Part shown: positions 8,951 through 20,928 of the stretch, one piece after another
How the letters are laid out: the number at the start of each line of letters is the position of its first letter
Position numbering within the stretch: position 1 is the first letter of the stretch
NCBI RefSeq assembly: GCF_030678915.1
Contig: NZ_JAUUTZ010000001.1
Location: 394,023-458,022, forward strand
Direction: 5' to 3'
From: Paracoccus wurundjeri
Lineage (GTDB): Bacteria > Pseudomonadota > Alphaproteobacteria > Rhodobacterales > Rhodobacteraceae
DNA: 64,000 nucleotides
Position numbers and translations under genes: made by a program
The notes under the pieces: generated by a model
Databases searched by the model: none
The model's input: only the letters and a program-made list of their open reading frames with translations
What the model was told of the DNA's origin: nothing

Positions 8951-9889
8951 CTATGGCAATAAAGCGATTTTTTCGCTGATCAGGGCGAACAGTCCGTCGC
9001 GATCCACATGCCGGATGAACAGCGCATTTGCCGGGCGTTCGCTGACCTGCCACCAATCCGCAACCGTCATGCCCGTCGTGAACTCGCCCTGGGTCTCGAT
9101 CTCGACATTAATCTGCCTGCCCTCGAAAAGCTCGGGGCGAAGCAGCCATGCGATCGTGCAGGGATCGTGTAACGGAGCCCCTTCGCTACCGTATTTCTCT
9201 CGGTCGTAGCGCTCGAAGAAATCGGTCCAGCTTGCCACCGCCGGGCCGCAGCGATTGGGCAGGGCGCGCATCGCCTCGACCCAGCCGTGCGAGGTCAATG
9301 CCTCATGCGTCACATCCAGCGGCAGCACGACCAGCGGTGCACCTGACGCAAAGACGATGCTGGCGGCTTCGGGATCGACATAGATATTGAACTCTGCCGC
9401 CGGGGTGATGTTGCCCACTTCGAAATAGGCGCCACCCATCAGGACGATCTGTTTCACACGAGAGACAATATCGGGGGCTTTCTGGAAAGCGGTGGCAATA
9501 TTGGTCAGCGGGCCGATGGGCACCAGCGTGATGCTGCCCTCAGGGTGCTGGCGCAGGCTGTCGATGATGAAATCCACGGCGTGGACGGATTGCAGCTGCA
9601 TCGCCGGCGTGGGAAGTTCGATTCCGTCGAGGCCGGTCTTGCCATGAACATGCTCGGCCGTCACTAGTTTGCGGGTAAGCGGCGCGTCGCAACCCGCGAA
9701 GACCGGAATTTCCTGCCGTCCCGCCAGTTCAAGTATCTTGCGGGCGTTCAGTTCGGTCAGGTTCAGGGGCACATTGCCTGCGACGGCGGTAATCCCCAAA
9801 AGGTCCAGTTCCGAGCTCGCCAGCGCCAGCAGGATCGCAACGGCGTCATCCTGACCGGGATCCGTATCGATGATGATTTTCTGTGTCAT
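8951..9889 (-). CDS. Inosine/uridine-type nucleoside hydrolase
   Basis: This enzyme family hydrolyses ribonucleosides to base and ribose for salvage or catabolism. The 312-residue protein begins MTQKIIIDTDPGQDDAVAIL, with the Ca2+-binding DTDPGQDD cluster diagnostic of the family, and later has ITLVPIGPLTNIA and ILMGGAYFEVGNITPAAEFNIYVDPEAA, with the expected Asn and Asp ligands. A minus-strand ORF continues upstream, but the ATG at 9889 follows a G-rich ribosome site and fits the family's N-terminus. Substrate preference cannot be read from sequence. It converges with skp and is divergent from the DUF2189 gene. Confidence 0.92.
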   Translation of the reverse strand: MTQKIIIDTDPGQDDAVAILLALASSELDLLGITAVAGNVPLNLTELNARKILELAGRQEIPVFAGCDAPLTRKLVTAEHVHGKTGLDGIELPTPAMQLQSVHAVDFIIDSLRQHPEGSITLVPIGPLTNIATAFQKAPDIVSRVKQIVLMGGAYFEVGNITPAAEFNIYVDPEAASIVFASGAPLVVLPLDVTHEALTSHGWVEAMRALPNRCGPAVASWTDFFERYDREKYGSEGAPLHDPCTIAWLLRPELFEGRQINVEIETQGEFTTGMTVADWWQVSERPANALFIRHVDRDGLFALISEKIALLP

Positions 9890-9997
9890 GGCTGCCCCCG
9901 TGGTTGGGCGTAAATCTGCGCTGCGGGGCGAATGGGTGCAACCGGAAAACCGCGCCGGGCGAATACGGAAAACGTGATCCGGAATTTGCGGTTTTTC

Positions 9998-10006
9998 TGC
10001 TATACT
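9998..10006 (+). promoter_or_regulatory. Extended -10 promoter candidate for the DUF2189 gene
   Basis: TGCTATACT at 9998-10006 matches the extended -10 form TGnTATAAT with one mismatch. No good -35 lies at the usual spacing, as is common for extended -10 promoters. The gene starts about 80 bases downstream at 10094. Confidence 0.4.
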
Positions 10007-10093
10007 GTTGATATCCGGGCTTGAGATTGCCGGAATAACCGCGTGTATCCGCATATCCCGAGCCCGCCGGCTTTGTAAAAGGGAGGCTTCGGC

Positions 10094-10951
10094 ATGGATC
10101 AAACCATTGGGAACCCGGTTTCTTGGGCAGTACGCCACATATCCGCCTCATTCTCGCATGTTGGCGATATGGCGCGTACGGTCAGCGGCGAAGAAGAGCA
10201 GGAATTGCCCATCGTCAATACCTTGTCACTGCAGGATTTGCGTGACGCGCTTGCGCAGGGTTATGATGATTTCAAGACATTCCGCTCGGATCTGATCGCT
10301 GTCTGCACACTTTACCCGATCATCGGCATCTGCCTTGCCGTCATGGCGTTTCAGGGCAATCTGGTTCACCTGATCGTTCCGCTGATCACGGGCTTTGCCT
10401 TGCTTGGTCCCGTGGCATCGGTTGGCATGTATGAGATGAGCAGACGTCGTGAAGCGGGGCAGAAGACGGATTGGCTGGCGATATTCGAGGTGATCCGTTC
10501 GCCGAATATCGGGGCGATTCTGGTGCTTGCCGTCATGTGCTTCGCGCTGTTCGCCGCCTGGCTGGGGCTGGCGCATGTCATCTATCTGATGACTATCGGC
10601 ACATGGCCGCCCGCAAGCATTGGAAGTTTTCTGGCCGATGTCTTCGGAACGCCCGCTGGCTCGGTAATGATGATCGTGGGAACGGCGGTGGGCTTTATCT
10701 TTGCGCTTGTCGTGCTGACGATCAGTATCGTCTCTTTCCCGCTCTTGCTTGAACGCAGGGTCGGTGTCCCGGTTGCCATCGCGACCTCTTTGCAGGTGGT
10801 GAAGGAAAACCCGATTCCGGCCATGGTGTGGGGCCTGATCGTTGCCGTGTCGCTGACGATAGGTTCGATCCCGGCATTGCTGGGATTGATGGTGGTCCTG
10901 CCCATCCTTGGGCATGCGACATGGCATCTGTATCGCAAAGCTGTCACCTGA
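10094..10951 (+). CDS. DUF2189 family integral membrane protein
   Basis: The function is unknown. The 285-residue protein has a soluble N-terminus (about 60 residues, including VNTLSLQDLRDALAQGYDDF, typical of DUF2189) followed by about six membrane segments: LIAVCTLYPIIGICLAVMAF, LIVPLITGFALLGPVASVGM, IGAILVLAVMCFALFAAWLG, VMMIVGTAVGFIFALVVLTI, and two C-terminal ones. In related bacteria such proteins are described only as possible integral membrane or respiration-linked proteins. It is transcribed alone, converging with tgt. A role in transport or respiration would be speculation. Confidence 0.82.
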   Translation: MDQTIGNPVSWAVRHISASFSHVGDMARTVSGEEEQELPIVNTLSLQDLRDALAQGYDDFKTFRSDLIAVCTLYPIIGICLAVMAFQGNLVHLIVPLITGFALLGPVASVGMYEMSRRREAGQKTDWLAIFEVIRSPNIGAILVLAVMCFALFAAWLGLAHVIYLMTIGTWPPASIGSFLADVFGTPAGSVMMIVGTAVGFIFALVVLTISIVSFPLLLERRVGVPVAIATSLQVVKENPIPAMVWGLIVAVSLTIGSIPALLGLMVVLPILGHATWHLYRKAVT

Positions 10952-11014
10952 AACACAAGACACGACGCAGAGGGCAACGCGAGGGGATCGGCAGCAGACA
11001 TTGCCAGCTATTCG

Positions 11015-12145
11015 TCAAAGCGGGGGGATATCGCCCCCCGCACGCATCGCGTGGAAATCCGCGATGTAACCGTCCAGCCGCCCCTGGCTGATCGCATCGC
11101 GCAGACCGGCCATGAGATCCTGATAATAGTGCAGGTTATGCCATGTCAGCAGCATGCCCGAAATCATCTCTCCGGCGCGGAAGACATGGTGAAGATAAGC
11201 GCGGGAATAGCTGCGGCAGGCAGGACATGTGCAATCCTCGTCCAGTGGGCGCGGATCATCCTGATGCCGGGCATTCTTGATATTGATCTGCCCGCGCCGC
11301 GTCCATGCCTGCCCGGTGCGACCCGAGCGCGATGGCAGGACGCAATCCATCATGTCGACCCCGCGTTGAACCGCGCCCACGATATCATCCGGCTTGCCCA
11401 CCCCCATCAGATAGCGCGGCTTGTCCTGCGGCAACAACCCGGGGGCGTAGTCCAGAACGCCGAACATCGCCTCTTGCCCCTCACCCACGGCAAGTCCGCC
11501 GATGGCATAGCCGTCGAAGCCGATCCCGGTCAGGGCCTGCGCCGATTCCTCGCGTAATTCGCGGGTGACGCCGCCCTGCATGATGCCGAACAGCGCATGG
11601 CCCGGGCGGTCTCCGAAAGCGTCGCGGGACCGTTGCGCCCATCGCATCGAGCGTCGCATGGAATCCGCCACGGTTTCCTCGGTCGCGGGCAGGGCGGGGC
11701 ATTCATCGAAGGCCATAACGATATCCGAACCCAGCAACCCTTGGATCTCCATGCTGCGCTCGGGCGTGAGTTCATGGCGCGAGCCGTCGATATGACTCGC
11801 GAAAGTCACGCCTTCCTCGGTCAGTTTGCGCAGGGGACCAAGGCTCATCACCTGAAATCCGCCCGAATCGGTCAGAATGGGGCGCTGCCAGTTCATGAAA
11901 TCGTGAAGGCCGCCAAGTCGCGCGATCCGTTCGGCGCCCGGCCGCAGCATCAGGTGATAGGTATTTCCCAGCAGGATATCCGCGCCGGTTTCGCGCACCG
12001 ATTCCGGCAACATCGCCTTGACGGTCGCGGCAGTTCCCACGGGCATGAAGGCTGGCGTGCGGATATCGCCCCGCGTGGTCTGGAGGGTTCCCGTGCGCGC
12101 CAGTCCGTCGCGGGCATTCACGGCAAAGGAAAATCGGTCGGACAT
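11015..12145 (-). CDS. tgt: Queuine tRNA-ribosyltransferase (TGT)
   Basis: TGT swaps guanine-34 for preQ1 in tRNAs with GUN anticodons, on the way to queuosine. The 376-residue protein has the family motifs: [44 protein letters not shown] (catalytic Asp of SGGFQ region), [20 protein letters not shown], and the zinc site [18 protein letters not shown] near the C-terminus. I placed the start at MSDRFSF (12145) rather than the ATG six codons upstream because the family begins there and AACAGGCCC gives some spacing; both are possible. It is divergent from the sufT-like gene. Confidence 0.94.
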   Translation of the reverse strand: MSDRFSFAVNARDGLARTGTLQTTRGDIRTPAFMPVGTAATVKAMLPESVRETGADILLGNTYHLMLRPGAERIARLGGLHDFMNWQRPILTDSGGFQVMSLGPLRKLTEEGVTFASHIDGSRHELTPERSMEIQGLLGSDIVMAFDECPALPATEETVADSMRRSMRWAQRSRDAFGDRPGHALFGIMQGGVTRELREESAQALTGIGFDGYAIGGLAVGEGQEAMFGVLDYAPGLLPQDKPRYLMGVGKPDDIVGAVQRGVDMMDCVLPSRSGRTGQAWTRRGQINIKNARHQDDPRPLDEDCTCPACRSYSRAYLHHVFRAGEMISGMLLTWHNLHYYQDLMAGLRDAISQGRLDGYIADFHAMRAGGDIPPL

Positions 12146-12215
12146 GTGCTTGGGCCTGTTCATGAAACCGCATGCCCATAGCCCGTTTACCTGGCAGAGG
12201 CAACGCTGGCCGGAC

Positions 12216-12244
12216 TGGACCCACGCCTTCCGGTACCCTATATA
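12216..12244 (+). promoter_or_regulatory. Putative sigma-70 promoter for the sufT-like gene
   Basis: TGGACC at 12216-12221 and TATATA at 12239-12244 are separated by exactly 17 bases and lie about 27 bases before the ATG at 12272. Each box matches the consensus at four of six positions. The spacing and position make this a reasonable promoter, implying a short leader. Confidence 0.5.
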
Positions 12245-12271
12245 TCCAAGTGAAATTGACAGGAACGCGAT

Positions 12272-12628
12272 ATGACAGAATCGATGATGGAAGGAGAGCC
12301 GCTGATCGCGCCCTCAAGCACCGATCACCCGCTATATGATTCGGTGGTCGAGGCTTGCAAGACCGTCTATGATCCCGAAATCCCGGTGAATATCTATGAT
12401 CTGGGGCTGATCTATACGGTTGATATCAACGACTCGAATGATGTCCGGATCATCATGACCCTGACCGCGCCGGGTTGCCCGGTCGCGGGTGAAATGCCGG
12501 GTTGGGTGGCTGACGCGGTCGAGCCTTTGCCGGGCGTCAAGCAGGTTGATGTCGAGATGACCTTTCAGCCGCAATGGGGCATGGACATGATGTCCGACGA
12601 AGCGCGGCTGGAACTAGGCTTCATGTGA
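12272..12628 (+). CDS. sufT: SufT/MIP18-type (DUF59) Fe-S assembly protein
   Basis: Members of this DUF59 family help mature or deliver Fe-S clusters, and bacterial ones are often the last gene of suf operons. The 118-residue protein shows the core [39 protein letters not shown] (with the single conserved Cys) and the C-terminal [29 protein letters not shown] end in parts. Here it is not next to sufBCDS; only an IscA-like gene follows, across a double hairpin and a new promoter. The complex I operon in the same window is an obvious user of Fe-S clusters, but that link is only inferred. Confidence 0.88.
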   Translation: MTESMMEGEPLIAPSSTDHPLYDSVVEACKTVYDPEIPVNIYDLGLIYTVDINDSNDVRIIMTLTAPGCPVAGEMPGWVADAVEPLPGVKQVDVEMTFQPQWGMDMMSDEARLELGFM

Positions 12629-12654
12629 TTTTCCGCCGTTCATCTTATGAAAAA

Positions 12655-12720
12655 GGGGGCTGTCCGCCCCCGCCGCCCGTTCCGGGCGACTCCCCCGAAG
12701 GTATTTCCGCAAAAGAGAAG
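12655..12720 (+). terminator. Double hairpin plus dispersed intergenic element
   Basis: Just after sufT there are two stem-loops in tandem: GGGGGC/GCCCCC with a 5-base loop (12655-12671) and CGCCCG/CGGGCG with a 3-base loop (12674-12688). They are followed by a 27-base element at 12694-12720 whose core, GGTATTTCCGCAAAAGAGAAG in form, recurs at 15763, 57351 and 58097. There is no T tract, so termination is inferred from position and structure. Confidence 0.6.
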
Positions 12721-12734
12721 CTGCTCGTGGGATC

Positions 12735-12763
12735 TTGAGATGAGCGGGCAGGGGCCTTATCTT
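12735..12763 (+). promoter_or_regulatory. Putative sigma-70 promoter for the IscA-like gene
   Basis: TTGAGA at 12735-12740 and TATCTT at 12758-12763 are 17 bases apart. They lie between the double hairpin and the ATG at 12793, so the IscA-like gene probably has its own transcript. Confidence 0.5.
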
Positions 12764-12792
12764 TGGAGTAACCGAGTCAGGAAGGTTCGATC

Positions 12793-13164
12793 ATGTTTGG
12801 CATTCCCGGATCATCTCCGGTCACGATCACGCCCACCGCCGAGAAGCAGATCGCCCGGCTGATGGCGGGCAAGAACGCTTATGGCTTGCGGATCGGCCTG
12901 AAAAAGGGCGGATGCGCCGGCATGGAATATACGATGGAATTGGCCGATACGCCCAATGCAAACGAAGAGGTCGTTGAACAGGGCGGGGCGCGGGTGATGA
13001 TCGCGCCCATGGCACAGATGTTCCTGTTCGGAACCGAAATCGATTATGAAACCGGTCTGCTGGAATCCGGTTTCAAATTCCGCAATCCGAATGTTACCGA
13101 CAGTTGCGGCTGTGGTGAGTCGGTCCGGTTCGAGCCTTTGGAAGGCAGCCGCGCCGAACTGTAA
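12793..13164 (+). CDS. HesB/IscA/SufA-type A-type Fe-S carrier
   Basis: A-type carriers accept Fe-S clusters from the scaffold and pass them to apoproteins. The 123-residue protein has all three conserved cysteines: one in KKGGCAGMEYTM (about residue 41) and the paired C-G-C of DSCGCGESVRF near the C-terminus. The family signature FKFRNPNVTDSCGCGESV is clear. An SD-like AGGAAGG precedes the ATG. SufA, ErpA and IscA cannot be told apart reliably from sequence alone; the neighbouring sufT suggests a SufA-like role. Confidence 0.9.
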   Translation: MFGIPGSSPVTITPTAEKQIARLMAGKNAYGLRIGLKKGGCAGMEYTMELADTPNANEEVVEQGGARVMIAPMAQMFLFGTEIDYETGLLESGFKFRNPNVTDSCGCGESVRFEPLEGSRAEL

Positions 13165-13258
13165 TCTCTTCGTTATTCCGGCTGATCCTGACGCTATCAC
13201 GATTGCGCCGGGACGCCATTATCCTTAATCCGGGCGCAGAAACGGATAGGAGGATCAT

Positions 13259-14008
13259 ATGGCACCGCGCAAACTGGCCGCAGGAAACTGGAAGATGAAT
13301 GGCGATCTGGCGTCGCTGACCGAGATCGACCAGCTTTGCAAGGCGCATCCGGAACCGGGTTGCGATATGCTGATCTGCCCTCCGGCCTTGCTGGTTTATC
13401 CGATGGTGGCAAGCGCGCAAACTCATGCCCTGATGGTGGGCGGACAGGATTGCCATGCGAAGGAATCCGGGGCGCATACGGGCGATATCTCGGCAGCGCA
13501 GTTGCGGGATGCCGGCGCGGACTACGTGATCCTTGGCCATTCCGAAAGGCGCGCGGATCATGGCGAAACGAATGCCGATGTGGCGGCCAAGGCTGCTGCC
13601 GCGCATCAGGCGGGGTTGATCGCGATAATTTGTGTGGGTGAAACCGAGGCACAGCGAGATGCGGGTGAAACCCTGTCCGTGATCGGCGATCAGATCGCCG
13701 GATCGCTGCCCGAAAGAAGCGATTCCGCAAATACCGTCATTGCCTATGAACCGGTCTGGGCGATCGGGACGGGCCGCACGCCGACCAATGAGCAGATAGC
13801 CGAAGTGCACGGCTTTATCCGGAGGCAACTTGACGGGCGCACAGGCGATGCGGTCAATTTGCGGCTGCTTTACGGCGGCAGCGTCAAGCCCGTGAACGCT
13901 GCAGAGATCTTTGCCATTCCGAATGTCGACGGTGCCCTGGTCGGCGGCGCGAGCCTGAAGGCGGCGGATTTTGGCGGAATCGTCGCTGCGCTGGAAGCGG
14001 CCGGCTGA
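13259..14008 (+). CDS. tpiA: Triose-phosphate isomerase
   Basis: TpiA interconverts dihydroxyacetone phosphate and glyceraldehyde 3-phosphate, used both in glycolysis and the Calvin cycle. The 249-residue TIM barrel shows AGNWKMNG at the N-terminus (catalytic Lys), [11 protein letters not shown] (catalytic His), [15 protein letters not shown] (catalytic Glu and loop 6) and LLYGGSVKP (phosphate site). AGGAGG lies just before the ATG. It converges with the cbb operon; proximity to the cbb genes is functionally sensible, but it is on the opposite strand and separately transcribed. Confidence 0.96.
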   Translation: MAPRKLAAGNWKMNGDLASLTEIDQLCKAHPEPGCDMLICPPALLVYPMVASAQTHALMVGGQDCHAKESGAHTGDISAAQLRDAGADYVILGHSERRADHGETNADVAAKAAAAHQAGLIAIICVGETEAQRDAGETLSVIGDQIAGSLPERSDSANTVIAYEPVWAIGTGRTPTNEQIAEVHGFIRRQLDGRTGDAVNLRLLYGGSVKPVNAAEIFAIPNVDGALVGGASLKAADFGGIVAALEAAG

Positions 14009-14029
14009 ACCGGTTTCAACGCATCGGCA

Positions 14030-14731
14030 TCAGGGTTGATTTTCAAACAGATATGCAAGCGATCCGGGCAGGTGTGCCCGGGTCAGATCATGGCCGCGCC
14101 AGGTGGCATCGCTGAAATCCTGATGTCTCGTATGGGCTGAGGGCGTCACCATGCAGCGCAATCCCGCAGACAAAGCCGCATTCAGCCCCGGCAGACTGTC
14201 CTCGAAGGCGATCGCCTGCGTGGCCTCAACGCCAAGCCGGTCAAGCGCAAGCAGATAAACATCCGGCGCCGGTTTCTTTTCCGCAACCTCATCTCCGGCG
14301 GCGATCACGTCGAATACCGACTCTGCGTTCGCTTCCCAACAGTTCCGGCACAGCGCGTCCACATTGCTGCGGCTCGTGGTCGTGGCGACGGCAATTTTCA
14401 GCCCGGCTTTTCGCCCTACATCTATCAGGTCTCGGACACCGGGACGTAATTCCAGCACTTCGTCCCGTAAGATTTCCGCATAGCGCGCGGTTTTATCGGC
14501 ATGCAGCGTGACAATCTCTTCATCAGATGGCCGCGCCGCTCCGATTTCGTCGCGATAGCGTCGGAGCCGCTCTTTCCCACCGGTCGTGCCCAGCAACCGC
14601 GTGTATTCCGTGACCGACCAATGCCAGTCCAGCCCTGCCTTAGCGAAACTTTCGTTGAAGGCCCGGCGATGCGCTTCTTCGGTCTCGGTCAGCGTGCCAT
14701 CCACATCGAAAATCAGAGCGCGCAGCGTCAT
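14030..14731 (-). CDS. cbbY: CbbY HAD-family phosphatase
   Basis: In red-type RuBisCO organisms, CbbY dephosphorylates xylulose-1,5-bisphosphate, a misfire product that inhibits RuBisCO. The 233-residue protein has the HAD catalytic motif [21 protein letters not shown] (nucleophile and acid Asp in DVDGT), [12 protein letters not shown] (motif II) and [19 protein letters not shown] (motif IV). It is the last gene of the cbbF-P-T-A-L-S-X-Y operon, and its ATG overlaps the cbbX stop (ATGA), so it is translationally coupled to the activase. Confidence 0.93.
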   Translation of the reverse strand: MTLRALIFDVDGTLTETEEAHRRAFNESFAKAGLDWHWSVTEYTRLLGTTGGKERLRRYRDEIGAARPSDEEIVTLHADKTARYAEILRDEVLELRPGVRDLIDVGRKAGLKIAVATTTSRSNVDALCRNCWEANAESVFDVIAAGDEVAEKKPAPDVYLLALDRLGVEATQAIAFEDSLPGLNAALSAGLRCMVTPSAHTRHQDFSDATWRGHDLTRAHLPGSLAYLFENQP

Positions 14732-15660
14732 GCCGCGCCGGTGGCGGGCTTGCGATCCACATCCAATCCGCCCTGAAAGACCCGGCTTGCCCTGATATCC
14801 GGTTCCGAGATGGTCGACAGCGCCCGGGCGTCCAGTGGCCCCTTGGCCTCGTTGAACAGCCGGTTCGCCTGCCGCAGCCGCGCCCGGTCCAGGGCATTGC
14901 GGACCGAACGGGCATTGGCGAAATGCGGCTGAACGCGGCGCAGCCGGATATATTCCTCCATCGCCTTTTCTCCGCCTTGATCAAAGCGATACCCCAATCC
15001 GTTCAGCATCACTCCGGCGATCTGATCCAGTTCCTCATCGGTATAATCGGGAAACTCGATATGATGCGCCATACGCGACCGGAAACCCGGATTGGCATTG
15101 AAGAAGCGGTCCATCCGATCTGCGTAACCTGCCATGATGACCACCAGATCGTCACGGTTGTTTTCCATCACCTGAAGCAGGATCTCGATGGCCTCCTGCC
15201 CGTAATCCCGCTCATTTTCGGGTCGATAGAGATAATAGGCCTCATCGATGAACAAGACGCCGCCCATGGCCTTTTTCAGGACTTCCTTGGTCTTGGGCGC
15301 GGTATGGCCGATATATTGGCCCACCAGATCGTCACGGGTCACGGTGACAAGATGACCCTTGCGGACATAACCCAGACGATGCAGCAGGCTGGCCATTTTC
15401 AGGGCTACGGTTGTCTTGCCGGTACCGGGATTGCCGGTAAAGCTCATATGCAGGGTAGGGGTTTCGCTGCTCAATCCCATCTGCTGCCGCGCCCGGTCCA
15501 CCAGCAGAAGCGCCGCCGTTTCGCGAATGCGTTGCTTGACCGGTGCAAGGCCGATCATCGTTTCGTCAAGCTCCTGCAAGATGTCGCGCACGCCGCTTTC
15601 CTCGAATGCGGCGGCCAGATCGACCGTAGTAGGCCTCTCGATATCGCTTTGATCGTTCAT
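14728..15660 (-). CDS. cbbX: Red-type RuBisCO activase CbbX (AAA+)
   Basis: CbbX is a hexameric AAA+ ATPase that pulls on the RuBisCO large-subunit C-terminus to release inhibitory sugar phosphates; RuBP stimulates it. The 310-residue protein has Walker [15 protein letters not shown], Walker [19 protein letters not shown], and the [12 protein letters not shown] pore-loop region typical of CbbX. The ATG at 15660 follows AGAGG; an in-frame extension upstream is non-coding in character. The 185-base gap to cbbS contains a hairpin that could lower cbbX output relative to cbbLS. Confidence 0.96.
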   Translation of the reverse strand: MNDQSDIERPTTVDLAAAFEESGVRDILQELDETMIGLAPVKQRIRETAALLLVDRARQQMGLSSETPTLHMSFTGNPGTGKTTVALKMASLLHRLGYVRKGHLVTVTRDDLVGQYIGHTAPKTKEVLKKAMGGVLFIDEAYYLYRPENERDYGQEAIEILLQVMENNRDDLVVIMAGYADRMDRFFNANPGFRSRMAHHIEFPDYTDEELDQIAGVMLNGLGYRFDQGGEKAMEEYIRLRRVQPHFANARSVRNALDRARLRQANRLFNEAKGPLDARALSTISEPDIRASRVFQGGLDVDRKPATGAA

Positions 15661-15762
15661 CACAAACCTCTTGCAGAGACAGGGATCAATTCGGGCGACG
15701 GCAGGGGGGAACCGCCGCCCGAAACCGGGTGGATCCAAATGGAAACCTGCCCGAACTCACAT

Positions 15763-15822
15763 CTTCTTCTTTGCCCAAATACCTTCGGGAGGGGTCCGGG
15801 GAGGGCAGACAGCCCTCTCCGG
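15763..15822 (-). terminator. Hairpin plus dispersed element between cbbS and cbbX
   Basis: Reading along the transcript, an 11-pair stem with one mismatch and a 5-base loop (15822 to 15796) is followed by a 27-base copy of the dispersed element (15789 to 15763) with core GGTATTTGGGCAAAGAAGAAG. The position in the middle of the operon suggests partial termination, an RNA processing site or a 3' end stabiliser for cbbLS mRNA. No T tract is present, so the effect is unproven. Confidence 0.55.
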
Positions 15823-15845
15823 CTATCGCGGGACGCAATTGCCGG

Positions 15846-16265
15846 TCAGGCGTAGCGCTGCCCTTCGGGTTCCCGGACCGCGTAGCTTTCGATCGTGTAG
15901 CGGATGGCGCGGCCATCAACCTCCTGCCGGACGACACGGAATCCCGGCTCGTCTTTCGGGCGGTTGACGATAAAGCTCATGCGGATAGATTCCCATCCGG
16001 GCGAGGCATCGAAGGCGATGACCCGGATATATTCCCCGCCATGTTCCTTACGGCATTCATTGACTTCAAAGACCACAGCGGCGGCATCCGGATTGTCGAA
16101 CATCGGATGTCCCCACATCTCCCAATAGGTGTTCCGGGGATGCGGATCATCGGTATATTCGACCGAAACCGCCCAGCCATTATCGATGGCATATTGAGCC
16201 TGAATCCGGATATCATCATCCGAAAAATCGGGCAGAAAGCTGAATTGTCCCTGTGTGAGACGCAT
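15846..16265 (-). CDS. cbbS: RuBisCO small subunit, form IC
   Basis: CbbS forms the caps of the L8S8 RuBisCO. The protein starts MRLTQGQFSFLPDFSDDDI, the typical red-type small-subunit N-terminus, and includes AVSVEYTDDPHPRNTYWEMWGHPMFD in parts and a C-terminal extension (residues ~110-139, ending EPEGQRYA) that forms the beta-hairpin seen in red-type enzymes. Two ATGs lie six bases apart (16271, 16265); AAGGAG is one base from the first and seven from the second, so I chose 16265. It lies 82 bases after cbbL. Confidence 0.95.
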   Translation of the reverse strand: MRLTQGQFSFLPDFSDDDIRIQAQYAIDNGWAVSVEYTDDPHPRNTYWEMWGHPMFDNPDAAAVVFEVNECRKEHGGEYIRVIAFDASPGWESIRMSFIVNRPKDEPGFRVVRQEVDGRAIRYTIESYAVREPEGQRYA

Positions 16266-16347
16266 GTTCATTCTCCTTCGCTAGACGCATGGCGCAGTCG
16301 ATTTCAGGGTTGCGAGCCATGCGCATGAAACTGATCGCTCAGTGGGG

Positions 16348-18916
<2,569 letters not shown>

Positions 18917-18917
<1 letters not shown>

Positions 18918-20917
18918 TATTTCTCTCCTTCGATGAGTTGCCGGGCCAAGGACGCGACGGCCTGTGGCGTGATGCCGAAATGGCGGTAAAGCTCAGGGGC
19001 GGGGGCGGATGCGCCGAAGCCGGTCATGCCGATGAAGCCGTCATCCGGGCGCAGCATCAGATCCCAACCCTGACGAATGGCGGCCTCGATCCCGATGCGT
19101 GGGGCGTCGCAAAGCACGCCCTGCCGGTAAGCGCGATCCTGTGCCGCGAAAAGCTCGAAACAGGGGGCCGAGATGACGGCGGCATCGATGCGCTGTTCTT
19201 TCAGCAGATCGGCGGCGGCAAGCGCGATCTCGACCTCGGAGCCGGTCGCGATCAGCGTCACGTCGCGAGGCGAAGGCGTGCTGCGCAGGACATAGGCGCC
19301 GCGCAGGCTGCGGTTCTCGCCCTCGTCCTCGGTGCGCACGGCGGGCAGGTTCTGCCGTGACAGACAGAGGACTGAAGGTGTCGTTTCGCTGGTCAGGGCG
19401 ATTTCCCAGGCTTCGGCCGTCTCGACCGCATCGGCGGGGCGGAAAACCTGAAGATTCGGGATCGCACGAAGCGCCGCCACATGTTCGACCGGCTGATGGG
19501 TCGGGCCGTCTTCGCCAAGCCCGATACTGTCATGGGTCATCACATGGATCACCTTGACCCCCATCAATGCACCCAGCCGGATCGCGGGGCGCGAATAGTC
19601 GGCAAAGGCAAGGAAGGTGCCGCCATAGGGGATGAACCCGCCATGCAGCGCGATCCCGTTCATCACCGCCGCCATCGCGTGCTCGCGGATACCGTAATGG
19701 ATATAGCGACCGGAATAATCGCCAGGGCGGATCGGCTGCATGCCCTTGGTCAAGGTATTGTTCGAGCCGGTCAGATCGGCACTGCCGCCGATGGTATTGG
19801 GCAGGGTGGCATTGACGATCTCAAGCGCCATCTCGCTGGATTTGCGGGTCGCGACCTTGGGACGCTCGGCCACCAGTCTGTGGCAATATTCTCCGATGGC
19901 CGAACGCAGAGCGGCTTCGTTCGGCTGTCCCTGCGCGGCCAGAAAATCGGCGCGGTGATCTGAAACCTCCAGTCGCGCTACCCAGTCGGCATGCTCTTTT
20001 GCTCCACGCGCCGCAATGGCCGCCCAAGCGTTCATCACATCATCGGGCACGGTAAATGGCTGATGCGGCCAGTCGAGTTTTTCGCGCGCAGCCGCGATTT
20101 CCTCGGCGCCAAGAGGCGCTCCGTGAACCGAATGGCTGCCCTGCTTATTCGGCGCGCCAAAGCCGATCACCGTCTTGCAGGCGATCATCGATGGGCGATC
20201 ATCTGCGCGAGCGGCCATGATCGCCGCGGCGACTGCCTCGCGGTCGTGGCCGTCCACCTGCTGCACATGCCAGCCGGCCGCGGCAAATCGCGCCGCCTGA
20301 TCGGTCGAAGTGGACAGATCCGTGCCACCGTCGATGGTGATGCCGTTATCGTCCCACAGCACGATCAGGCGGCCAAGACGCAGATGCCCGGCAAGGTCGA
20401 TGGCCTCATGGCTGATGCCCTCCATCAGGCAGCCATCGCCTGCGATCACATAGGTATGGTGATCGACCAGATCATCGCCCCAGCGGGCATTGGCCATACG
20501 CTCGGCCGAAGCCATGCCGACAGCGGTCGTGATGCCCTGACCCAGCGGGCCGGTCGTCGTCTCGATCCCCTTGGCGTGACCGTATTCGGGATGACCTGCC
20601 GTGCGCGAGCCCATCTGCCGGAACGCGCGGATCTGATCCATGCCCATATCGTCATAGCCCAGCATGTGATTGATCGCATAGACCAGCATCGAGCCGTGCC
20701 CCGCCGACATCACGAAACGGTCGCGGTCGGGCCAGTCATGCGCGGCCGGATCCACCCGCATGAAGCGGTTGAACAGCACCGCCGCCACATCGGCCATTCC
20801 CATCGGTGCGCCGGGATGACCGGATTTCGCCGCCTCGACGGCATCCATGGCAAGCGCGCGGATGGCATTTGCCATGCGGGCTTCCAGCGCGGTATCTATC
20901 GGGATCATCTGGTTCAT
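18917..20917 (-). CDS. cbbT: Transketolase CbbT
   Basis: CbbT moves two-carbon units between sugar phosphates, regenerating pentose phosphates for RuBP. The 666-residue protein has the thiamine diphosphate domain ([46 protein letters not shown]), the pyrimidine-binding region ([19 protein letters not shown], with the catalytic Glu of REH) and the C-terminal domain. AAGGAGG lies before the ATG at 20917; the longer ORF upstream belongs to another frame of cbbP. It sits between cbbP (11 bases away) and cbbA. Confidence 0.96.
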
Positions 20918-20928
20918 CTTTTCCTCCT

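Noticed and set aside
9932..10024. 30-codon ORF before the DUF2189 gene
   Set aside because: No ribosome site and it overlaps the extended -10 promoter; composition is random-looking.
12647..12862. Plus-strand ORF starting ATGAAAAAGGGGGC
   Set aside because: It runs through two perfect hairpins and the promoter of the IscA-like gene; no ribosome site.
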